DNA of 10,814 bases, from assembly GCA_002315315.1 (NCBI GenBank), contig DCGT01000006.1, forward strand, positions 6,249-17,062, in the 5' to 3' direction. This DNA comes from Faecalibacterium sp. UBA1771. Its GTDB lineage: Bacteria > Bacillota > Clostridia > Oscillospirales > Ruminococcaceae. The notes under the pieces are model-generated. The model ran no database searches and was not told the DNA's origin. It saw nothing but the letters and a program-made list of their open reading frames with translations. This document shows positions 1 to 6,623 of this stretch, piece after piece. The first letter of the stretch is position 1, and the number at the start of each line of letters is the position of its first letter. The position numbers and the translations under genes were made by a program.

Positions 1-1875
1 CCCGCCAATACCTACACATATACGGGACACCATTTTGTCGGCTGGAAATCCTCTGTCAACAATAATACCTATTCCGATACACAGAGCGGTCTGAGCAATA
101 TCAACGACATTGCCGGCGTACCCGTGAGCGATACGGTTACCCTTACCGCACAGTGGGAGATTGATACCTTTGACGTTACCTACGGCGCATCGAAGGTGAC
201 CTACGACTACGGCACCGTTATCTCAATCGACCCGGGCATCGGCACCTATGAGGGAAACAGCACAACATTTTTAAAGACGATAACCGCCGCGTATACCTTC
301 ACCGACCCGACCACCACTGCCGATTATTCCTTTGATTACTGGTCGCGCACCGACAATTTCTTTACCGCAACATGGCACAAAAATCACCCCGAGCTGACCT
401 ATTACGACAAGGATACGGCAAAGGAAGAAACGGTTGCATTTGACTATAATACCAACATTACTCTTGCGCTCGGCGGCGGCAGCTACGACGGCGGCACATA
501 TTTCGGCATCACCGACGATACCGAAATCGGCACGCCTACACGCAAGGGCTATACCTTTAAGGGTTGGACCCGCGACAATGCCACCCTTACGGCGGTATGG
601 GATGCTATCAGCTATACAATCAGCTATGATTTGAACAACGGCGACAGCAACGACCCCGCCAACCCCTCGTCCTATACCGTTGAGAACACAACCTTCTCGC
701 TCAAGGATGCATCCCGCACGGGATATTCGTTCCTCGGCTGGACGGATAAAGACGTTGATTTGGATATTATTCCGCACAGTGTTACCATCGAAAACGGAAG
801 TGTCGGCAATCGCCGCTTCAAGGCTCATTGGCTCGTTCAGAGCTATAAGGTAACGCTCGACGTCAATGCCTCCGACGCCAAAATGAAAAACGATTACGGC
901 GGCGGCAAGACCTATACCTATGATGTTGTTTTCGACGCTCCTTACGGTTTGCCCGTTTCGAATATCAAAATCGGTACGTTCGCAAGCTCTACCTGCGAGC
1001 GCGACGGCTGGACCTTTACCGGCTGGTACACGACTCCCGACGATACGACCGAAAAGGGTACGCAGATTTTCAGCGATACCATCGTGAAAATCGGCAAAAA
1101 CCATACACTCTATGCGCGCTGGTCACAGCTCGCCTATACCGTTAACTTCAAGGCAAATGCCGAGGGAGTTACCAACACAATGGACAGTCAGTCCATAGCC
1201 CGCAACGATACGGTCAGTCTTAAAGCGAACGCCTTTACCCGTCCCGGTTATGAATTCCTCGGCTGGGCGCTTTCTGCCGACGGAATCGTAGTCTACACCG
1301 ACGAGGCACAGGTTCGCAACATTGCCGCCGCAAACGGCTCGATTGACCTGTACGCCAAGTGGATTGCCTGCACCACACAGGTCAAGCTGAACACCAACGG
1401 CGGCAGCTTCCAGCCCAGCGGCAACACGACTGCTACCATTCTCGTTACCTATGACAAGACCTACGGCGACGCCAACCTCGGCGGTTATTCCACCTTCATT
1501 GCCCGTACCGGCTATAATTTCACCGGTTGGTACAATGATGATGAGGATGAATCCGGCGACGGTATAAAGAAATATACGACCGGCACCGCCGTCGAGGTCA
1601 CTCCCGCGACCGAGCTGTGGGCGCATTGGGAGCCTATTACCTATAAGATTAAGCTTGACCCGGGTATCGGTACCGGCTCCGCTTATACCGTGGACGCCGA
1701 ATATACCTATGACAAGGAATTTGCCATTCCCGCCTGCCCCGAAAGCTTTTCACTTGAGGGATATGTGTTCAACGGCTGGAAAACCGTTCTTAACAAGGAC
1801 CTTACTGCCGGTGCGAGCGCCAAGCATAACCTTACCGTCATTGATGATGACACCGTAATACTGTACGCTCAGTGG
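1..1875 (+). repeat. Array of eight InlB B-type repeat units (first partial)
   Basis: These units lie inside the adhesin gene. Each runs about 72-97 residues and ends in a Trp after Ala-Gln, Ala-Lys, Ala-Arg, Ala-His or similar. The closing Trp codons are at 154, 373, 598, 829, 1120, 1360, 1627 and 1873. Most units show a GY-x-F-x-GW core roughly 20-45 residues before the closing Trp. Unit 2 is diverged, with FDYW in place of the FLGW core. The units differ a lot from each other in DNA, so this is an old array rather than a recent expansion. The family is recognised by motif only. Confidence 0.85.
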
Positions 1876-4800
1876 AAGGCGGCTGACGATACCAAGTACA
1901 CGGTCGAATACTATGTCGAGGGTCTCGACGGCAAGTACCCGACCGAGCCGTCCTATGTCGACAAGACCAAGACGGGTACCACCGCCACCAACACCAATGC
2001 TTCCTCACTGAATGCGGCAATGCTTCAGGGCTTTGTTTCCGACTTCTTTACCGAGCTGGGCTTCAGCAATCTGCCCATTCTCGGCAACGGCAAGACGGTT
2101 GTCAAGCTCTACTATGAGCGCAAGCTGAGCGGAGTTTCGTACAAAGGCTCCATTCTGCCCGATACCGTCCGCTACGGCGCGACCGTAACGCTGAATCTGA
2201 ACGACTCGGAGAAACACAAGGCGACCTTCACCCATTCCGCGGAAAACGGCGGTACTTATACCGCTACCGATAATTCCAAGACGATGCTTATCAACGCAAA
2301 GTCAATCACCATCGAGGACCCGACCCGCGTGGGCTATAAGTTCCTCGGCTGGACAAAGAATCCCGTTGGCTATGCCGGTGACTTTACATTGACCGGTCAG
2401 TGGCTGCTCGAGAAATACGATGTAAACTATTCCGAGTACGCATCCTCCAACACTACTGCACCCGCCTCAACCGCACATTCTACCGATTTTGCAACCGTAA
2501 TCGTCATTAATCCGAACTTCGGAACTTATTCCGGCACACTGCTTGAATTTGCGGTAGATGTAAACGGCACGACCATTCCCAATCCGACACGCACGGGCTA
2601 CACCTTCCTCGGCTGGGAAAAGATTGACAATGTTGAGGACCTCGGATTTACACTCAAGGCACAGTGGCTCATAAATAAGTACGATGTGACCTATTCCGAG
2701 TACGCATCCTCCAACACCACTGCACCCGCCTCAACCGCACATCCCACCGACTATGGCACCGTCATCGTAATAAATCCGAATTTCGGAATTTATTCCGGCA
2801 CATTGCTTGAATTTGCGATAGATGTGAACGGCACGACCATTCCCAACCCGACACGTGCGGGATATATCTTCCTCGGCTGGGAAAAGATTGACAATATCGT
2901 GGATCTCGGTTATACGCTCAAGGCACAGTGGCTTGCGCGCACCGATACCGATTACAGCATTGAATATCTGCTGCAGGATTTGGACGGTATCCCCAAGTGG
3001 GCGTTTACCAAGACCTTCCATGACGGCGAAACAGGTACAACCACCGACGCCGCCGATTACCCGCTTTCGATGTGGTATAACGACGGAGACGGCATTAATG
3101 ACCTGCATTCGATTGATTTGACCGATTACGATACTGCGAATCCCGTAATCGTCAACGTCACCATTCTCGGCACAGGCGAATCGGTTGCATACGTCAAGTA
3201 CAACCGTAAGGTCTGCACCGCAAACTATGCCGGCGCGGTGACGCTGTATGACAGTGTGTTCTACGGCGCTACCATCACCCTTGACCTCAACGACGATGAC
3301 CAGGTTTTGAACAAGGGCGAACAGCCCGACCTCGCGTCCTATGAGAACGAGGAGGGCAACGGCGGAGTATTTGATGCCGCTAAGCTTACCTATTACATCA
3401 ACAGCAGTACGGTAAAAATCTCCAACCCGACACGCGACGGATATACCTTTGCACATTGGGTAAAAACGCCGATAGGCACCTGCGGCAACTTCACGCTGAC
3501 CGCTCAGTGGACTGCCAACGAGAATACCAAATATAAGGTCGAATATTTCCTTATGGGTCTCGACGGCAAGTATCAGAAGGAGTCGAATTATACCGGACAC
3601 CACACCGGAACGACCGCAACTCTTATCGACCCGCCGAAGCTTACAAACGAGAAATGCGCCGATTATATCCCCGCATACTTCACACTTCAGGAATTCGATA
3701 AGCTGCATCTGTGCGGCACGGGCAAGACACTGTTTATGCTGTATTATGCCCGTAATATCGGCACTCTGACCTATGATAACGGCGGAGTTCAGGACGTAAG
3801 CTCCGATATCTACTACGGCGCAACGGTAACGCTTGACTTGAACGATACCGATGTTGCCGACAGCCCCGCCGCATACGACCACGGCGCAAATAACGGTATT
3901 TTCGACAGCGAGGCGCTGACAATCGAAATCAACGCCAAGACCGTCACCGTAAACGACCCGACCCGCAGCGGATATACCTTTGACGGCTGGGAGGTCAATC
4001 CGACCGGCACCAAGGGAGATATCACCCTTACCGCTCAGTGGACGGTCAACAACTACGAGGTCCGCTTCAACGCCAACACCGACGATTACAACCTTACCGG
4101 TGAAATGAGCAACGAGGGCTTCACCTTCGATGTTTCCAAGAAGCTTACCGCAGTCGGCTTTACCCGCACCGGATATGATTTCGGAGGCTGGGCAACCTCT
4201 GCCGACGGTGATGCCGTCTACACCGATAATCAGTCGGTTATGAACCTTTCTGCTGTCGACGGCGATGTCATCGACCTCTATGCAATATGGCTTCCGATTC
4301 ATTACAGTATAGTCTTTGAAGCAAATCTCACCGATTACACCGGTGAAACCGCAAGCATCAGCGACATTGCCTACGATGAGCAGGTCAAGCTGACCGCCAA
4401 CGGCTTTGTCGGCACCAAGAACGAAACCTTCCTCGGCTGGAACACCGATGCCAACGGCACGGGCACAAGCTTTGCAGATGAGCTTGATGTCAAAGCTCTG
4501 ACCTCTGTCGACGGAGCAACCGTAACGCTCTACGCACAATGGCAGCAGGCGGAGAAGTTCTCCATCTCGGGATATGTCTATACCGATATGTTCTCCGCGG
4601 GAGATAAGGGACCTTCCGGCGCAATTCTTACGCTTAAAAAGCTCGGCGGCTCAATTGAGTTCGGCGGCAAGGCGGATGAAAAGGATTCCGGAAACGGCAA
4701 GACCATTCCCAACGGATATTTTGCCTACCGCTTCACTAACCTTGAGCCGGGCACCTATCAGCTCACGGCTACACGCAAGCTCGGCAACGGCTCCGATAAG

Positions 4801-5508
4801 ACCGTTACCAAGGAAATTGTCATCACCGCGAGCAACGCTGTACAGGAGAATGTTCTGCTCAACAGTTTCCAGATAAGCTCTGTGGTAATTCCTCTCGCCG
4901 AGGTTCCGACCGTCACCGACAATATCCAGAAGGCGGCGGAAACCCGTAAAGAGTATCTTGAACAGCTTTCCGGCACACCTATCTCAAGCTATGAAATGAG
5001 ATTGTACGTCGAAAATATTGACAGCGATAATGACCAACAGGCTGAGGACGTCGAAAAGACGGAGAAGTTCGTCGATAAGCTTATCGGCGGCGATTACACC
5101 GCGCAGTATATCAGCATCACGCTCGCGGAATCCGTCAACGGTGCAGCGGAAACCGGCTTGAGTGACAGTCTTGAGCTTATCAAGAACACGATTGCGTTCG
5201 ATTTCAACTCAATTGAACCCGGCACGACTGTTCACATAGTTCGCGTCCATAACGGTTCAAACCCCGAGGAAATCGGCGAAGATCCTAACGGCGAAGGCGA
5301 GCATATCGTTCTCAACAAGCAGAACGGTACAATTGAAATTTATGCCCGCTTCTACTCGACCTACGCGTTGGTATACAAAAAAGCAAAGCCTGCTCCGATT
5401 ATCGTTCGTCCCAACCCGAACACCGGCGTAGTGCTTGCCGCGGTGGTTGATACCGCTGCTCCGGCAAATGAGCTTGCCGTTGACCTTCCGCGCAAACGCG
5501 AGTGGTAA
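1..5508 (+). CDS. Giant InlB B-repeat surface adhesin, 5' end missing
   Basis: The frame is open from base 1 to the TAA at 5506-5508, giving 1835 residues with no start in view. The GTG at 124 lies inside a repeat, because residues encoded upstream of it (HFVGW, then LTAQW across it) already form a B-repeat, so it is not the start. Domain order by visible residue: about eight Listeria-Bacteroides (InlB) B-type units (1-625), each ending in a GY-F-GW core and a closing A-W; composite module A (626-801); two near-identical B units (802-977); composite modules B (978-1170) and C (1171-1347); two more B units (1348-1514); a Cna-B/SdrD-like domain (about 1517-1620); a tail with YSTYALVY (about 1621-1804); and an NPNTG sorting-like end. 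B-repeats are beta-grasp-like stalk modules of surface proteins, so an extracellular adhesive or stalk role is inferred. No catalytic motif is visible. The ligand is unknown. A terminator follows 62 bases after the stop, so this is the last gene of its transcript. Confidence 0.93.
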   Translation, partial: PANTYTYTGHHFVGWKSSVNNNTYSDTQSGLSNINDIAGVPVSDTVTLTAQWEIDTFDVTYGASKVTYDYGTVISIDPGIGTYEGNSTTFLKTITAAYTFTDPTTTADYSFDYWSRTDNFFTATWHKNHPELTYYDKDTAKEETVAFDYNTNITLALGGGSYDGGTYFGITDDTEIGTPTRKGYTFKGWTRDNATLTAVWDAISYTISYDLNNGDSNDPANPSSYTVENTTFSLKDASRTGYSFLGWTDKDVDLDIIPHSVTIENGSVGNRRFKAHWLVQSYKVTLDVNASDAKMKNDYGGGKTYTYDVVFDAPYGLPVSNIKIGTFASSTCERDGWTFTGWYTTPDDTTEKGTQIFSDTIVKIGKNHTLYARWSQLAYTVNFKANAEGVTNTMDSQSIARNDTVSLKANAFTRPGYEFLGWALSADGIVVYTDEAQVRNIAAANGSIDLYAKWIACTTQVKLNTNGGSFQPSGNTTATILVTYDKTYGDANLGGYSTFIARTGYNFTGWYNDDEDESGDGIKKYTTGTAVEVTPATELWAHWEPITYKIKLDPGIGTGSAYTVDAEYTYDKEFAIPACPESFSLEGYVFNGWKTVLNKDLTAGASAKHNLTVIDDDTVILYAQWKAADDTKYTVEYYVEGLDGKYPTEPSYVDKTKTGTTATNTNASSLNAAMLQGFVSDFFTELGFSNLPILGNGKTVVKLYYERKLSGVSYKGSILPDTVRYGATVTLNLNDSEKHKATFTHSAENGGTYTATDNSKTMLINAKSITIEDPTRVGYKFLGWTKNPVGYAGDFTLTGQWLLEKYDVNYSEYASSNTTAPASTAHSTDFATVIVINPNFGTYSGTLLEFAVDVNGTTIPNPTRTGYTFLGWEKIDNVEDLGFTLKAQWLINKYDVTYSEYASSNTTAPASTAHPTDYGTVIVINPNFGIYSGTLLEFAIDVNGTTIPNPTRAGYIFLGWEKIDNIVDLGYTLKAQWLARTDTDYSIEYLLQDLDGIPKWAFTKTFHDGETGTTTDAADYPLSMWYNDGDGINDLHSIDLTDYDTANPVIVNVTILGTGESVAYVKYNRKVCTANYAGAVTLYDSVFYGATITLDLNDDDQVLNKGEQPDLASYENEEGNGGVFDAAKLTYYINSSTVKISNPTRDGYTFAHWVKTPIGTCGNFTLTAQWTANENTKYKVEYFLMGLDGKYQKESNYTGHHTGTTATLIDPPKLTNEKCADYIPAYFTLQEFDKLHLCGTGKTLFMLYYARNIGTLTYDNGGVQDVSSDIYYGATVTLDLNDTDVADSPAAYDHGANNGIFDSEALTIEINAKTVTVNDPTRSGYTFDGWEVNPTGTKGDITLTAQWTVNNYEVRFNANTDDYNLTGEMSNEGFTFDVSKKLTAVGFTRTGYDFGGWATSADGDAVYTDNQSVMNLSAVDGDVIDLYAIWLPIHYSIVFEANLTDYTGETASISDIAYDEQVKLTANGFVGTKNETFLGWNTDANGTGTSFADELDVKALTSVDGATVTLYAQWQQAEKFSISGYVYTDMFSAGDKGPSGAILTLKKLGGSIEFGGKADEKDSGNGKTIPNGYFAYRFTNLEPGTYQLTATRKLGNGSDKTVTKEIVITASNAVQENVLLNSFQISSVVIPLAEVPTVTDNIQKAAETRKEYLEQLSGTPISSYEMRLYVENIDSDNDQQAEDVEKTEKFVDKLIGGDYTAQYISITLAESVNGAAETGLSDSLELIKNTIAFDFNSIEPGTTVHIVRVHNGSNPEEIGEDPNGEGEHIVLNKQNGTIEIYARFYSTYALVYKKAKPAPIIVRPNPNTGVVLAAVVDTAAPANELAVDLPRKREW
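1876..2403 (+). repeat. Composite module A: MucBP-like segment plus B-repeat
   Basis: The module is 176 residues. It opens with TKYTVEYYVEGLDGKYP and closes its first half with GKTVVKLYYERK, a pattern typical of the MucBP-like segments that sit between B-repeats in Firmicutes surface proteins. The second half has RYGATVTLNLND, then NGGTY, INAKSITI, a GYKFLGW core and a closing GQW. The same two-part layout recurs in modules B and C, so it behaves as one duplicated cassette. Mucin or glycan binding is only a family-level suggestion. Confidence 0.75.
2404..2931 (+). repeat. Tandem duplication of a 264-bp (88-residue) B-repeat
   Basis: Copies at 2404-2667 and 2668-2931 are in direct tandem with no length change. 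By hand alignment 36 of 264 bases and 13 of 88 residues differ, about 86% and 85% identity. Both contain KYDV, SEYASSNTTAPASTAH, NPNFG-YSGTLLEF, NGTTIPNPTR and FLGWEKIDN. This pair is far more alike than any other two units I compared in the array, so it looks like the most recent repeat expansion in the gene. Confidence 0.95.
2932..3510 (+). repeat. Composite module B: MucBP-like segment plus B-repeat
   Basis: The module is 193 residues, the longest of the three composite modules. It opens with TDYSIEYLLQDLDG and reaches GTGESVAYVKYNRK. The second half has FYGATITLDLND, then GNGGVFD, INSSTVKI, GYTFAHW and a closing TAQW. The extra length lies mainly in an acidic insert around 3070-3165 (YNDGDGINDLHSIDLTDYD) within the MucBP-like half. 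Confidence 0.75.
3511..4041 (+). repeat. Composite module C: MucBP-like segment plus B-repeat
   Basis: The module is 177 residues. It opens with TKYKVEYFLMGLDGKYQ and reaches GTGKTLFMLYYARN. It then has YYGATVTLDLND, NNGIFD, INAKTVTV, GYTFDGW and a closing TAQW. It directly abuts module B with no plain B-repeat between them. It resembles module A closely in length and wording, including LDGKY, TGTTAT and INAK. Confidence 0.75.
4042..4542 (+). repeat. Last two InlB B-type repeat units
   Basis: Units at 4042-4290 and 4291-4542 are about 83-84 residues each. The first has GYDFGGWATSADGDAVYTD and the second TFLGWNTDANGTGTSFAD. These are the classical B-repeat wording (GW, then T-x-x-xG, then Y/F-x-D), close to unit 6 of the first array. 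They form the end of the repeat stalk before the Cna-B-like domain. Confidence 0.85.
4549..4860 (+). other. Cna-B/SdrD-like beta-sandwich domain in the adhesin
   Basis: These approximately 104 residues show SISGYVYTD, then a small acidic/glycine stretch, PSGAILTLKK, NGYFAYRFTNLEPGTYQLTATRK and a TVTKEIVITAS strand. The G-x-V-x-D opening, F-x-x-L-x-PGTY-x-L core and following strand match the prealbumin-like (Cna-B, SdrD-B, carboxypeptidase-regulatory) folds that act as stalk spacers in Gram-positive surface proteins. Whether it forms an internal isopeptide bond cannot be judged from sequence alone. Confidence 0.65.
5413..5505 (+). other. Degenerate sorting-signal-like C-terminus (NPNTG)
   Basis: The protein ends with NPNTG at visible residues 1805-1809, followed by VVLAAVV, then a mixed stretch containing Asp and Glu, and finally PRKREW. 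The layout of a xPxTG-like motif, about 20 mostly small or hydrophobic residues and a basic tail is that of a sortase signal, and the 26 residues after the motif fit. The hydrophobic part is broken by charged residues, so it may be weak, altered or non-functional. Confidence 0.45.
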
Positions 5509-5570
5509 TTACGGCGCGACGACCGCGAAAACGGAAATGCGCACAAAATTCACTTAAACGAATAAAGATT

Positions 5571-5597
5571 AAGAGCCGCACAACAGCGGCTCTTTTT
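5571..5597 (+). terminator. Rho-independent terminator of the adhesin gene
   Basis: A perfect 9-bp stem, AAGAGCCGC at 5571-5579 with GCGGCTCTT at 5586-5594, encloses the 6-base loop ACAACA and runs straight into a T-run (5593-5597). It lies 62 bases after the adhesin stop codon and separates that gene from the downstream pair. The opposite strand lacks a good T-run after the stem, so it acts mainly on the + strand. Confidence 0.92.
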
Positions 5598-5742
5598 CGT
5601 ATGAAGCGTTTATTCCCGTGCTTTGTAATAATTGCTTTGGACAATTCGGTATGACCTGCGAGTATAGGAGCAATACATTTTTTGCCAAATGTTAGTTGAG
5701 GAATTTTTTGTCTGCTACGGTAAAACTATTTTGAATAAATAC

Positions 5743-5771
5743 TTGTATTATCTGTAAACGAGTATTAAAAT
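5743..5771 (+). promoter_or_regulatory. Possible sigma-A promoter for the dockerin/cohesin operon
   Basis: A TTGTAT (5743-5748) and a TAAAAT (5766-5771) are separated by 17 bases. The -10 box matches five of six consensus bases, but the -35 matches only three. An alternative TTGAAA at 5777-5782 has only poor -10 candidates (TATATG at 15 bases or TATGTC at 17). The first pair would give a leader of roughly 90 bases before the start codon. Confidence 0.35.
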
Positions 5772-5858
5772 AGATATTGAAAAATTATGTCTGTTAATAT
5801 ATGTCTGCCGAGCGGTGAAGAGCCGGTCACGGCGGAGAATTCAGTTTAGAAGTATTCC

Positions 5859-5864
5859 GGAGGG
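5859..5864 (+). promoter_or_regulatory. RBS that fixes the dockerin gene start
   Basis: GGAGGG at 5859-5864 lies four bases before the ATG at 5869 and is close to a full anti-Shine-Dalgarno match. It decides the start: the same frame is open further upstream to a GTG at 5815, but that codon has no RBS and would place 18 basic residues ahead of a good signal peptide. Confidence 0.9.
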
Positions 5865-5868
5865 AAGT

Positions 5869-6606
5869 ATGAAGAAAAAAACAGCGGTCACGGCGGCGGT
5901 GCTGATAATTGCCGTCGCGCTTTGCTCGCTTGCGGTTTCCGCGACCGACCCGCCGCCTAAAACGGGCGGTGTTTACAGCCTCAGCTGTGAGGACGGCTAC
6001 ACGGTGTCGGTGCTCGACGGTAACAGCGCGGCGAGCAGGTACTCGGCGGGAGAGCTGAACGGTACGGCGCTCATCGCTCCGATTTCGATTTATGACGGTG
6101 CAGACGGCTTCACCATGAGCTTTTACGGGGTCGCCGAAACCGAATACGTCATCTTTGACGTAGCCACCGAGGGTCTTGAATCGGACGCTATGGTGACGCT
6201 GTCGAGTGACAATCTGAAATATATTAACCAACAGTCGGGCGCGGGCGCGAGCCTGAGCTTCGATGTAAAGCCGTCGCAGATGACCGCGGGCAGGCACACG
6301 CTTTATGTGTCGTCGACCTACGGTGAGTTTACCAAAATAGCATCGTACAAGGTTGCGTCGACGTGGGTCGAGTCGGAATATATCCTCGGAGATGTAAACG
6401 GAGACGGCGATGTATCGTCACTTGATGCCGCTTTCGTACTGAGGTATTCTGCCGGATTGGAAGAGCTTACCGAAACACAGATTCGTGCCGCTCGAGTGAC
6501 ATACAGTGGTGAATATAGTCCCAGCTCTCTTGATGCCGCCAATATTTTGAGATATGCGGCAGGTTTGGACAAACGATTCCCGGTTGAATTGCTCAATCAA
6601 GGTTAA
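5869..6606 (+). CDS. Secreted dockerin protein with an unrecognised beta-rich domain
   Basis: The protein has 245 residues. MKKK and a hydrophobic run (residues 5-24) form a signal peptide, with likely cleavage after AVSA (residue 25). No lipobox is present, because the single Cys19 is preceded by Leu. Residues 26-170 form a Ser/Thr/Gly-rich, probably all-beta domain that I do not recognise; I see no glycosidase, esterase or protease motif in it. Residues 172-240 form a type I dockerin: the first calcium loop is complete (D175, N177, D179, D181, D186) and the second is degenerate. Dockerins bind cohesins, and the next gene, 17 bases downstream with its own RBS, encodes a cohesin-like domain, so this protein probably docks onto that one or onto another surface scaffold. 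The first 500 bases are distinctly GC-rich and the dockerin end is AT-richer. An anchoring or ligand-binding role is inferred only. Confidence 0.92.
   Translation: MKKKTAVTAAVLIIAVALCSLAVSATDPPPKTGGVYSLSCEDGYTVSVLDGNSAASRYSAGELNGTALIAPISIYDGADGFTMSFYGVAETEYVIFDVATEGLESDAMVTLSSDNLKYINQQSGAGASLSFDVKPSQMTAGRHTLYVSSTYGEFTKIASYKVASTWVESEYILGDVNGDGDVSSLDAAFVLRYSAGLEELTETQIRAARVTYSGEYSPSSLDAANILRYAAGLDKRFPVELLNQG
6382..6588 (+). other. Type I dockerin domain with one degenerate loop
   Basis: Repeat 1 reads GDVNGDGDVSSLDAAFVLRYSAGL-like wording with Asp/Asn at loop positions 1, 3, 5, 7 and 12, as expected for a calcium-binding dockerin loop. Repeat 2 keeps SSLDAA, ILRYAAGL and the helix pattern, but its loop reads RVTYSGEYSPSSLD. 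It has Arg, Thr and Ser in place of the first three ligands and two extra residues. The recognition helix residues (AAF-VLRY and AAN-ILRY) are near-symmetric between repeats. Confidence 0.9.
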
Positions 6607-6608
6607 TG

Positions 6609-6616
6609 AAAGGAAG
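6609..6616 (+). promoter_or_regulatory. RBS of the cohesin/Ig-repeat gene
   Basis: AAAGGAAG at 6609-6616 starts just after the dockerin stop codon, with its AGGA nine bases before the ATG at 6624. The 17-base gap leaves no room for a terminator or separate promoter, which supports co-transcription of the two genes. Confidence 0.8.
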
Positions 6617-6623
6617 CCGAACA

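Larger units (their letters stand above)
5598..5868 (+). promoter_or_regulatory. AT-rich intergenic leader of the dockerin/cohesin operon
   Basis: No gene is visible here. Bases from about 5620 to 5810 are clearly AT-richer than the flanking genes, and the stretch before the RBS is GC-richer. It contains the promoter candidate at 5743-5771, an imperfect palindrome AATAC-TT-GTATT at 5738-5749 overlapping its -35 box, and a TATGTCTG direct repeat at 5786-5793 and 5800-5807. As the only gap upstream of the dockerin gene, and following a terminator, it should hold that operon's promoter. Confidence 0.5.

Noticed and set aside
124..126. GTG as start codon of the adhesin gene
   Set aside because: The frame is open back to base 1, the upstream residues (HFVGW and after) belong to the same B-repeat, and there is no RBS or signal peptide at this position.
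2731..4539. Long open frame of 602 codons on the minus strand opposite the adhesin
   Set aside because: It is antisense to a clearly coding repeat gene, has no RBS or family match, and its repetitiveness mirrors the B-repeats. It follows from codon bias on the + strand.
5787..5849. Twenty-codon leader-like open frame ahead of the dockerin gene
   Set aside because: It has no RBS, no low-complexity attenuator pattern and no terminator/antiterminator pair; likely chance.
5815..5868. GTG start at 5815 for the dockerin protein
   Set aside because: It has no RBS and would add 18 mostly basic, non-signal residues before a perfect signal peptide; GGAGGG at 5859-5864 points to the ATG at 5869.
5824..5896. 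Twelve-base direct repeat CGGTCACGGCGG (5824-5835 and 5885-5896)
   Set aside because: One copy is inside the signal-peptide codons and one in the leader; there is no third copy or dyad, so chance in GC-rich DNA is the simplest view.
5920..5931. Lipoprotein signal at Cys19 of the dockerin protein
   Set aside because: The residue before Cys is Leu rather than Gly, Ala or Ser, so it is not a usable lipobox; ordinary cleavage after AVSA fits better.
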